From Bacillus sp. BGMRC 2118 (lineage in GTDB: Bacteria; Bacillota; Bacilli; Bacillales; SA4), in contig VTTJ01000008.1 in assembly GCA_008364785.1 (NCBI GenBank), forward strand, positions 204,917 through 268,916: a stretch of DNA of 64,000 bases, in the 5' to 3' direction. Made by a program: the position numbers and the translations under genes. Below, piece after piece: positions 57,322 to 64,000 of this stretch (its first letter is position 1; every line of letters begins with the position of its first letter). A model generated the notes under the pieces. It saw nothing but the letters and a program-made list of their open reading frames with translations, was not told where the DNA came from and searched no databases.

Positions 57322-57368
57322 ATGTTTGAGATGTTTTAATTTTCAGATAATATAACAGGGGGGAAGTA

Positions 57369-57803
57369 ATGAAAAAGTATACTTTATTTCTTTGTTTTGT
57401 TGCACTTATGATACTTTCTTTAGTGGGTTGTGGAGGAAATGAAACAGCTGGAGAAGAAGAATCGACAGCTACTGCAGAAGGGGTCGTTGATTTATATGTG
57501 GAGGCATTAAATAATGAAGATCTTGATGCTTTATTAAAGACCATCCACCCTTTTTCAGGACAGCATATTGAGTTAAGAGGGTATTATGATAACGACTTTA
57601 CGCAATATGACTATGATGTTGAAAAAGTAAGTGCCACTGTGTCTGAAGAAAATGAAACAGCTGCTGTTATTGATCTGGTTATTTCAAAAAAGTTGGTTGA
57701 AAAGAAAGCAGAAGGAAAAAATGAACCAACAGAAGGTGAGATTTCACAAAAAATTACGCTTAAAACCAAAGGTGAAGAATGGTTAATTGATAAAGTGGAA
57801 TAG
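57369..57803 (+). CDS. Lipoprotein of unknown function
   Basis: A 144-residue lipoprotein: signal peptide with lipobox LVGC (Cys ~21), then a NTF2-like fold pattern (VVDLYVEALNNEDLDALLKT … TLKTKGEEWLIDKVE) like other small Bacillus surface proteins. It would be anchored to the outer face of the membrane. AGGGGGGAAGTA precedes the ATG. Expression is probably controlled through the palindrome upstream. Confidence 0.8.
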   Translation: MKKYTLFLCFVALMILSLVGCGGNETAGEEESTATAEGVVDLYVEALNNEDLDALLKTIHPFSGQHIELRGYYDNDFTQYDYDVEKVSATVSEENETAAVIDLVISKKLVEKKAEGKNEPTEGEISQKITLKTKGEEWLIDKVE

Positions 57804-57870
57804 AGCTACAAAGAGCGCATGATATGATTCTAAACAGTTCCGTTCTTTAGAGAAATATATGAAATAGCAT

Positions 57871-57921
57871 AATAACAACAGACCAAATCTCTTATGATTT
57901 GGTCTGTTGTTATTACTTTTA
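57871..57921 (+). terminator. Terminator of the lipoprotein gene
   Basis: AATAACAACAGACCAAATC pairs perfectly with its 19-base complement around a 6-base loop, followed by ACTTTT. The outer nine bases of each arm equal the half-sites of the operator at 57300-57318. Confidence 0.88.
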
Positions 57922-58039
57922 TATCTTTGGATAAAAACATTTGGATTTGCAAACTAATTCATTAAATTAATTAACGAGAGATAAGGAGGTTTCCTTCTAC
58001 TCGACTAGTTATACAAGAGGATTATATTAAAGATAATGA

Positions 58040-58080
58040 AAAGCTCGAGGACTGTAATAGTTTTCTCGAGCTTTATTTGT
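58040..58080 (+). terminator. Orphan terminator-like hairpin
   Basis: AAAGCTCGAG / CTCGAGCTTT with TATTTG following. No gene is visible just upstream, although a perfect AAGGAGG occurs at about 57984-57990 without a start codon. The stretch 57922-58208 may hold a decayed gene or a small RNA. Confidence 0.5.
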
Positions 58081-58208
58081 GCTATTTGTATTCTTGTATA
58101 CCTTGTTAAATGTGCTACAAAAATTTACTTAGGTTGCGATTTTAGATGTTCTTCATGTTATCGATACTATTTAGTCTAATTAATATACAAAGCTTTTGTT
58201 TAACGAAT

Positions 58209-59270
58209 TTAACAATCCAACTCAATGGTAAATGTTGTACCTTTTCCACCTTTACTTTGTACTGCTATATGGCCACCATGTAGATCAATAATCCTTTTTA
58301 CAATTGATAGACCAATCCCGTTACCTTGGTTCGTGCGACTAGTATCTCCTTGATAAAATTTATCAAAAATATGTTTTTGAGTCTTTTCATTCATTCCGCA
58401 GCCATTGTCTGTAATTGATATACGTAAACAGTCATCATTTCTATGCATTTTAATGCTAACTAGCCCATTATTTTCAGAAAACTTAATTGAGTTTTCAATA
58501 ATATTCAAGAAGACCTGTCCAATTAAATCTTCATTCCCAAAATACGTCTCTTGTTCAAGTTGAAGATTTAATTCAATATTTTTCTTGTCTAACATAGGTT
58601 CTAAGAGAATAATCGTCCTATTCATTACTTCTGTAATGTTAAACATAGATCGATCAGATAAGATGGATTGATTTTCTAGTTTGCTTAACATGAGGATATT
58701 GTCTGCTAAACCAGACATACGCTCAGTTTCTGAAATTATGATATTGAGATACTCTTGCTTCTCATCTTCAGTTATTGAAGAATTTTTTAATAGTTTTGCA
58801 AACCCTTGTATTGAAGATATAGGAGTCTTAAATTCATGGGAAAAATTTTGAATGAAATCTGTCCTTAGAAGTTCAATGCTTTCTAGCTCCTCAGCCAATT
58901 TGTTAAAACTGTTAGTTAGATTATGAAATTCTGAGAGGTAGCTCACTTTTTTCATATCAATTCTTGTTTGGAAGTTTCCTTCAGAGAGTTGTTCAATCGC
59001 ATAAATTAGTTTTTGAATAGGCAGAATTGGAACTGTACTGATAAAACGAGCAATAATGGTACCAATCAGTATGCTATTAAGCATAAAAAGTGGAATCCCT
59101 GGGAGTACACCTCGATCAGGTACAATTCGTGGAAGAATACCTGTCTGAATCAGTACGTAAACAATAATTGCTAGAATGGTCATGGTTACAGTAAGTACAA
59201 TAAAGACAATTAGTGAGAATGCTGCAGTCAAGCTCCATAATCTTTTGGTTTTCTGTTTCGCCCGCATCAT
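58209..59270 (-). CDS. Sensor histidine kinase
   Basis: A 353-residue kinase with two N-terminal helices (~15-40, ~55-80), a HAMP domain (~80-130), H-box NFSHEFKTPISSIQGF, N-box NIIENSIKFS, G1 DNGCGM and G2 GNGIGLSIV. The extracellular loop is very short (about 20 residues), as in intramembrane-sensing kinases associated with ABC transporters. It overlaps the regulator stop by 4 bases (ATGA). The divergent MacB-like transporter is its likely target. Confidence 0.92.
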   Translation of the reverse strand: MMRAKQKTKRLWSLTAAFSLIVFIVLTVTMTILAIIVYVLIQTGILPRIVPDRGVLPGIPLFMLNSILIGTIIARFISTVPILPIQKLIYAIEQLSEGNFQTRIDMKKVSYLSEFHNLTNSFNKLAEELESIELLRTDFIQNFSHEFKTPISSIQGFAKLLKNSSITEDEKQEYLNIIISETERMSGLADNILMLSKLENQSILSDRSMFNITEVMNRTIILLEPMLDKKNIELNLQLEQETYFGNEDLIGQVFLNIIENSIKFSENNGLVSIKMHRNDDCLRISITDNGCGMNEKTQKHIFDKFYQGDTSRTNQGNGIGLSIVKRIIDLHGGHIAVQSKGGKGTTFTIELDC

Positions 59271-59938
59271 ACTTTCACCGCCTTATACCCAACACCTCTT
59301 GCCGTAACAATTTCGAAATCTCGATTGTTTTCGAACCGTTTTCTTAGCCTATTAATGTGCACAGAAACCGTTACCTCATCGGATTCTGAATCTCTACCCC
59401 AAATTTCGTCTAGTAATTGTAGCTTGGTAAACGTTTGACCTGGGTACGATAACAATTTATAGAGGAGATAAAACTCTTTTGGGGGTAAGGTATGCTGAAC
59501 ACCTTCTTCTATAACAGTTAGGGTATCATACTCAAGTACCGTTTCTCCAATGCTCATTTTCTTTTCATTGGCAAATTTAGACCTTCTCAAAAGAGCCTTA
59601 ATTCGAAAGAGCATTTCCTCATCATCTACAGGCTTTGTCATATAATCATCGGTACCAACTATAAAACCATACTTTTTATCTTGCGGAAGACTTTTCGAAG
59701 TAACCATTAATATCGGAATCATAATATCTGAATCACGCAATTCTTTTGTTAATGTATATCCATCCATTTCTGGCATCATGATGTCAAGGACAATTAAATC
59801 AATGTGCTCTTGGTCCAAGACTTCTAGTGCTTCTGCCCCGTTTTCTGCAGTAAAGGTAGTATATCCACCATTTGTGAGAATGGCTTTCATAAGCTTTCTT
59901 AAATTTCGATCATCCTCTACAACAAGTATCTTAAACAT
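59267..59938 (-). CDS. OmpR-family response regulator
   Basis: A 223-residue regulator: receiver domain with acidic pocket VVEDD, phosphorylated Asp in VLDIMMPEMDG, Thr in MVTSK and Lys in TKPVDDEE, then a winged-helix DNA-binding domain (PKEFYLLYKLLSYPGQTFTK … VSVHINRLRKRFE … RGVGYKA). ATG at 59938 after TGGAGG; the longer frame is rejected. Co-transcribed with the kinase. It probably binds the TTGTTTAA direct repeats at 60007-60025. Confidence 0.94.
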   Translation of the reverse strand: MFKILVVEDDRNLRKLMKAILTNGGYTTFTAENGAEALEVLDQEHIDLIVLDIMMPEMDGYTLTKELRDSDIMIPILMVTSKSLPQDKKYGFIVGTDDYMTKPVDDEEMLFRIKALLRRSKFANEKKMSIGETVLEYDTLTVIEEGVQHTLPPKEFYLLYKLLSYPGQTFTKLQLLDEIWGRDSESDEVTVSVHINRLRKRFENNRDFEIVTARGVGYKAVKV

Positions 59939-60006
59939 CTCAATGCCTCCATTTTTCACGTTATAACGAATTATATCATCATTATTTAAATAGTTTTTAA
60001 ATTCTA

Positions 60007-60041
60007 TTGTTTAAGTTTTGTTTAAAAATGACTTGTATACT
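60007..60041 (+). promoter_or_regulatory. Promoter of the MacB-like gene with response-regulator direct repeats
   Basis: TTGTTTAA occurs at 60007-60014 and again at 60018-60025, spaced by 11 bp (one helical turn), overlapping the poor -35 region of a TATACT box (60036-60041). The layout fits activation by an OmpR-family dimer. Confidence 0.65.
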
Positions 60042-60114
60042 TCGAAGTGTCAGGTGCATTAAGTTGATAAAAAAGAAACAAGAGATGAAACAAACATAAC
60101 ATATTGGAGGAACC

Positions 60115-62067
60115 ATGATGAGTACTGTTCAAGTAACGAATATTAAAAAATACTATTCCATAGGTAAAAAAGAAAAAGTACAAATCCTTCATGGAGTGGA
60201 TATAGAATTTACCAAAGGAGAATTTGTTTCCATCCTTGGGGAATCAGGAAGTGGAAAATCTACCCTAATGAATATCATAGGTGGAATGGACCGCGATTTC
60301 GAGGGCGATGTGATAGTAGATGGAATTAGTTTGCAAGGAATGAAAGAAAAAGAATTGGATAGCTATCGAAAACTAAAAATAGGGTTTATCTTTCAGAGTT
60401 TTAATTTAATCAGTCATCTAAATGTCCTTGAAAATGTATTATTAACCATGCAAATGACAGATTTAAACACATCCGAGAGAGAAGAGAAAGCGAAAAATAT
60501 TCTAATAAACCTTGGGTTAGGGAATCATTTGAATAAGAAGCCAAATCAGCTTTCTGGTGGACAAAAACAGCGAGTGGCTATAGCTCGTGCCCTTTCAAAT
60601 GATCCAGATATAATCCTTGCCGATGAGCCAACTGGAGCATTGGATAAGAAAAATAGTGATCAAATAATGCAATTGTTAGATAGCATTGCAGAACAGGGGA
60701 AACTTGTCATTACGGTAACCCACTCCCAAAAAGTAGCCAACTATGGGACAAGAATTGTGACAATGGATGATGGTCGAATTGTGAGTGATGAAAGAATAAG
60801 AGAGCCTTATCAAAAGAAAAGTAATGAGAAAAAAACAAAAACGAAGAACTTACGCTTAGGGGCAGCCATGAAAATGGCATTGAATAACATTAAATTAAAC
60901 TTAAAGAGAAATATACTTGTATCAACAGGTGGGGCCATTGGCATCCTAAGTGTTATTCTAATGCTAGGATTAGGTAATGGAGTGACCGAGTACATTAACG
61001 AAGAGATTAATGCGAACTTAAAGCCAAATTTAATTCAGGTAACGAAAGGTTCAGATTCTAAGGAGAGTAAGGAGCAAAGTCCTCTACCTAACCCAGTTCA
61101 AGAATCTACGCCGTTAAGTAATGAAGATTTAACATTAGTTAAAGGTATCGATCATGTTGATTCAGTCGAACCAGTCTTTACGTTGACAATGGGAAGCTCT
61201 GTACTTTATGACAGTAACACATACTCGATTGTACAGTTCCAAACGATGAATGATAGTGTCAATATAGATGATTTAGTAGCTGGTGACGCACCTGTTAAAG
61301 ATGAACTTTTATTGTCTGAGACGTTAGCGGATAAAATCGTTGATTCACCAAATGATATAGTTGGAGAAGTAGTAGAATTGTATATGAACACGACGGATGA
61401 ACAGAATAGACCTGTTATCCTTACAAAGGAATTAAAGGTCTCTGGCATTATAAAAGGAAGTATGAATCAAGATTTAGCGTATGCTTCTTATGAAACGTTA
61501 GAGAACATTTTCTCACAAGAAGGAATTACATTAGAGGCAACTCAGCTAGATGTTACGGTAGATCAAGAAAAGAATGTTGATAGTGTTGAATCAGCGCTGG
61601 AAGATAGTGGATTCATAGGTACTGGAGTTGGAAACATTTTGAATCAGGTAACTAATTACCTGAAAATCGCTACAAATGTCCTGGCTGGAGTAGCGGGGAT
61701 CTCACTACTTGTATCAGCAATCATGATTATAGTTGTATTGTATATTAGCGTGGTTGAGCGAACAAAGGAAATTGGTATTCTGAGAGCTGTTGGGGCAAGA
61801 AGAAAGGATATTAAACGTATATTCTTCTCGGAAGCAGCACTGTTGGGACTATCAAGCGGGATCATTGGAACTGTATTAGCCTTGGTAATTGCAAGTCTCG
61901 CAAACAATGTAATGGGGCAAGTATTTGACGCACATTTGATCCAAATAAATGGAGGTAACATGGTAACTGGAATAGTAGTAAGTGTAATTATTAGTATCTT
62001 AGCTGCTTTATTACCATCAACAAAAGCAGCAAAATTAGACCCTATGCAATCCTTACGTTATGAATAA
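60115..62067 (+). CDS. Fused ATPase-permease ABC transporter, MacB type
   Basis: A 650-residue protein: N-terminal ABC ATPase (Walker [11 protein letters not shown]-loop [11 protein letters not shown], signature [15 protein letters not shown], Walker [13 protein letters not shown]), a linker (~230-260), then a MacB/FtsX permease with one helix, a ~250-residue extracytoplasmic domain and three C-terminal helices ([22 protein letters not shown]). MacB-type proteins act as mechanotransmitters in peptide or antibiotic export. Divergent from a two-component system that probably switches it on. TTGGAGG precedes the ATG. Confidence 0.92.
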   Translation: MMSTVQVTNIKKYYSIGKKEKVQILHGVDIEFTKGEFVSILGESGSGKSTLMNIIGGMDRDFEGDVIVDGISLQGMKEKELDSYRKLKIGFIFQSFNLISHLNVLENVLLTMQMTDLNTSEREEKAKNILINLGLGNHLNKKPNQLSGGQKQRVAIARALSNDPDIILADEPTGALDKKNSDQIMQLLDSIAEQGKLVITVTHSQKVANYGTRIVTMDDGRIVSDERIREPYQKKSNEKKTKTKNLRLGAAMKMALNNIKLNLKRNILVSTGGAIGILSVILMLGLGNGVTEYINEEINANLKPNLIQVTKGSDSKESKEQSPLPNPVQESTPLSNEDLTLVKGIDHVDSVEPVFTLTMGSSVLYDSNTYSIVQFQTMNDSVNIDDLVAGDAPVKDELLLSETLADKIVDSPNDIVGEVVELYMNTTDEQNRPVILTKELKVSGIIKGSMNQDLAYASYETLENIFSQEGITLEATQLDVTVDQEKNVDSVESALEDSGFIGTGVGNILNQVTNYLKIATNVLAGVAGISLLVSAIMIIVVLYISVVERTKEIGILRAVGARRKDIKRIFFSEAALLGLSSGIIGTVLALVIASLANNVMGQVFDAHLIQINGGNMVTGIVVSVIISILAALLPSTKAAKLDPMQSLRYE

Positions 62068-62083
62068 TTTACTATTAATGAAT

Positions 62084-62114
62084 GCTAATCTTCAAAAAGA
62101 AGATTAGCTTTTCT
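62084..62114 (+). terminator. Terminator of the MacB-like gene
   Basis: GCTAATCTTC / GAAGATTAGC perfect hairpin followed by TTTTC. Confidence 0.88.
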
Positions 62115-62249
62115 ATTTAGAAGTAAGAGAGTGTAGTAGGAAGTTTCCTCAAGTCCAATAGTGGATCAACTTAATTGGTAGGTTCCATAAGATGTTACTG
62201 TTCTCGATTCTAGGTTAGATTTCGCGTTGTTATAGCTGCTTTAACTTCT

Positions 62250-62605
62250 TTACTTCAACATTGCAATTTCTAACCATAGTGGTACTTCCTTAAAAAGACA
62301 ATAAATAATATTACGTCTTGGAACATTTAATTTGATTGCACCATAGTTAATTAACAAATAATGATTGCCATTAGACAATGAGAAACCATCAAATAGTGAA
62401 TTTATGGTCTCAGCCAACAGTTCCAATAGGCCCAATAACTGTAAGTTTAATTAATAGAGTGGCCACGTCTTTAGGACTTATCCAACTGATTTTCAAAACA
62501 CTGGTTAATGACCAAAAGTATTGCAGAACTTACATGTGATATAAGATATAGCAATGGAACTACTTGACCTTCAATCGCTTGAAACAAATTCACTCCTATA
62601 ATCCC
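62250..62605 (-). pseudogene. Possible decayed minus-strand gene
   Basis: Three short pieces in different frames read in one direction: MNLFQAIEGQVVPLLYLISH…, then WISPKDVATLLIKLTVIGPI, then a 60-codon end finishing VPLWLEIAMLK. GGAG stands before the first piece. No family is recognised, so this could be non-coding sequence. It lies within the decayed stretch at the right end of the window. Confidence 0.3.
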
Positions 62606-62713
62606 TCTAATTCTATCTTGGTGAACTTATTCTAACACATTCAACTGAGGACGTATGATACACTTAATACCTTAGACAACGGAATTTTAATTACCGTGTG
62701 GAGACTTAAATTA

Positions 62714-63055
62714 ATGAAAAATATATTAATAAGCATAATCATTTTTTCAATAATCATATGGGATATTTGTATTGAATGATAAAGAGAGTGAATTCACAAC
62801 GGGAAAATGGATAGAGGCACCGACGCAAAGAAATATAATTATTGATAACTTATAAACAACTCGTGATTTGGTAGGAATGACATTGACGGAAGTATCAAAT
62901 TTATTGGGAAGTGACTACTTAGACTATCCACTTTCAGAACCAGGACTAGATGGTTATAGTTACAACTTAGGACCTGAACCAGGATTTTTGAGTATAGATG
63001 ATTCTTGGTTAGTATTTATTTTAATGAGGAAAATAGAGTAATCATCATAAACTGA
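62714..63055 (+). pseudogene. Broken small exported protein gene (SmpA-like fold pattern)
   Basis: Starts MKNILISIIIFSIIIW (signal or membrane helix). A shift near 62777 leads to NDKESEFTTGKWIEAPTQRN, an in-frame TAA follows DNL (around 62851), the frame continues DLVGMTLTEVSNLLGSDYLD and GPEPGFLSIDDSWLVF, and a missing T restores FNEENRVIIIN before TGA. The LVGMTxxEVxxLLG…LSIDxxWLV pattern is typical of small Bacillus lipoprotein-like proteins with an SmpA-type domain. Two frameshifts plus one nonsense codon show real decay. Confidence 0.75.
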
Positions 63056-63183
63056 CTTGAGTTTAAGAATCTAACTAGCCAAATGATAATCCAGATTATT
63101 ATTTAAGTAAGAGAAAGGTTAGTTGAAGACAGACAATTTTTATCATGTTTTAAATTAATACTAATGTTGTGAGGAGAGTACGA

Positions 63184-63721
63184 ATGCAATATTTCATTGG
63201 GATTATACCATCGGAGGAATACATAGAGAAAATAAAAAGATTTCAGCAGAATTGGGAGAATAATCTACTTCCTGATATTGTGGAGCCACATATTACAATA
63301 AAGTCACAAGGTGGTTTAACAGTTGAAAAGGAGTGGCTAAAAAAAGTTCAAATGATATGTGAAGGCACTACACCATTTAAGCTAAAAATAAATAAACCAG
63401 CATTTTTTGGGTGAAAATGTTTTGTATTTAACTGTTGATTCCAAGGAGATTTATGAGCTACATAGAAAGATTGTTAATGCGGTTTCTCCTGGAAATGACT
63501 TGGTAAAAAAATATATGGAATTAGATGACTATGTACCTCATTTAACATTAGGACAGACTAGCTGGGGATTAACGAGTCTAGAATTAAGAGATATGGCTAG
63601 ATTAGTCGAAGAAGAACTAGGTCCTTATCCCACAATTAATGTTGATTTATTAAGGGTTTATCAGGAAGTTAAACCACAGAAATATAGCAAGCTTCTAGAT
63701 ATTCAACTAAAAAAGGAATAG
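63184..63721 (+). pseudogene. 2'-5' RNA ligase-like 2H phosphoesterase, single frameshift
   Basis: A protein of about 178 residues broken once. The first part starts MQYFIGIIPSEEYIEKI and ends PAFFG-stop; the second continues GENVLYLTVDSKE. Both catalytic HxT motifs survive (HITIKS and HLTLGQ). The break is at a TTTTTTGGG tract (63402-63410), so it may be a one-base insertion in the genome, a sequencing error or a phase-variable tract. GAGGAGAGTACGA precedes the ATG. Members act on cyclic phosphates of RNA. Confidence 0.8.
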
Positions 63722-63828
63722 AAATAAAAAGTGGCTATTGTTGAAGTAAAGGGTAAGGATAGTGAAAAACTAAAAATTCTGAAACTTAATCCATCTGTAA
63801 ACCGTAATAATATATATGGAGGGATTTT

Positions 63829-64000
63829 ATGAGAAAATTTTACATTCCACTTATTATGCTGTTTATTTTATTGGGTTGTTCTTACGAAAGTTCCAAGTCA
63901 ATTAATACGGAAAGTAACTCGTTGGAAGGACAGATTGCTAAGGTTATGGCAGATAACAAATTAAGCGATAAAGAAATTATTGATTATGACATTAAAGACA
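63829..64000 (+). CDS. Lipoprotein, cut by the right edge
   Basis: Fifty-seven visible codons. MRKFYIPLIMLFILLGC is a lipoprotein signal peptide with lipobox LLGC, then a polar segment (SYESSKSINTESNSLEGQ…). TGGAGGG precedes the ATG. The rest is outside the window, so the family cannot be named. Confidence 0.7.
   Translation, partial: MRKFYIPLIMLFILLGCSYESSKSINTESNSLEGQIAKVMADNKLSDKEIIDYDIKD

Noticed and set aside
58037..58180. ATG frame MKSSRTVIVFSSFICAICIL… (47 codons)
   Set aside because: The start lies at a terminator-like hairpin and the nearest purine-rich site is too far away (about 17 bases).
63731..63832. GTG frame VAIVEVKGKDSEKLKILKLN… (33 codons)
   Set aside because: No ribosome site; it runs through the promoter-proximal region and overlaps the lipoprotein start. 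It could be a gene remnant but cannot be supported.

Overview
The window is low-GC chromosomal DNA of an endospore-forming, flagellated member of the Bacillaceae. The evidence is strong AAGGAGG-type ribosome binding sites, frequent TTG and GTG starts, an alpha/beta-type small acid-soluble spore protein, MotA/MotB stators, a SleB-type hydrolase, ClpE with CtsR boxes, and a gene order (kinD-mhqR-motB-motA ... clpE ... queCDEF ... ykvS ... ykvT) that recalls the Bacillus subtilis 168 chromosome. No tRNA, rRNA, prophage, intact insertion sequence or CRISPR array was seen.

Layout. 0-6 kb holds signalling genes: an EAL protein cut by the left edge, an MHYT-domain histidine kinase, a fosmidomycin-resistance-type MFS pump and a KinD-like sporulation kinase. 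6-12 kb holds an MhqR-like regulator with a 20-bp palindromic operator, a membrane protein with a PH-like tail, the motAB pair and an M3 oligoendopeptidase. 12-22 kb is a surface and secretion region: a secreted protein with an HGMPHG/GHFCIHF signature, a HupE-type membrane protein and a 2339-residue cell-wall-anchored nucleotidase with an LPNTA sorting motif. 22-31 kb holds a GGDEF and HD-GYP pair, clpE, the ABC-F gene ykpA, an MFS pump preceded by a possible leader peptide, and a broken acetyltransferase. 31.4-34 kb is the preQ1-riboswitch-controlled queuosine operon queCDEF. 34-44 kb holds ykvS, a patatin, the SASP, a subtilisin-like protease and a ytrABCEF-type ABC operon. 44-57 kb is mixed: ykvT, mgtE, a TetR/ABC pair, an Sda-like gene with an apparent AUU start, a GH32 enzyme with an SDR, an EAL protein, and a likely sigma-D-driven small RNA. 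57-62 kb has a lipoprotein with a palindromic operator and a two-component system divergent from a fused MacB-like transporter. The last 2 kb is decaying: two broken genes and a lipoprotein cut by the right edge.

Two interspersed repeat families stand out. The first is a non-coding MITE-like family with GGCT...AGCC ends and 8-bp target duplications (four full copies of 181-186 bp, one 102-bp deletion form and one divergent relative). Several copies sit in or next to the U-tract of an intrinsic terminator. The second is a GC-rich structured repeat (three copies) whose closing stems differ in sequence but remain complementary, which indicates a conserved fold. Cyclic-di-GMP turnover (two EAL, one GGDEF, one HD-GYP) and histidine-kinase signalling are over-represented for a window of this size.
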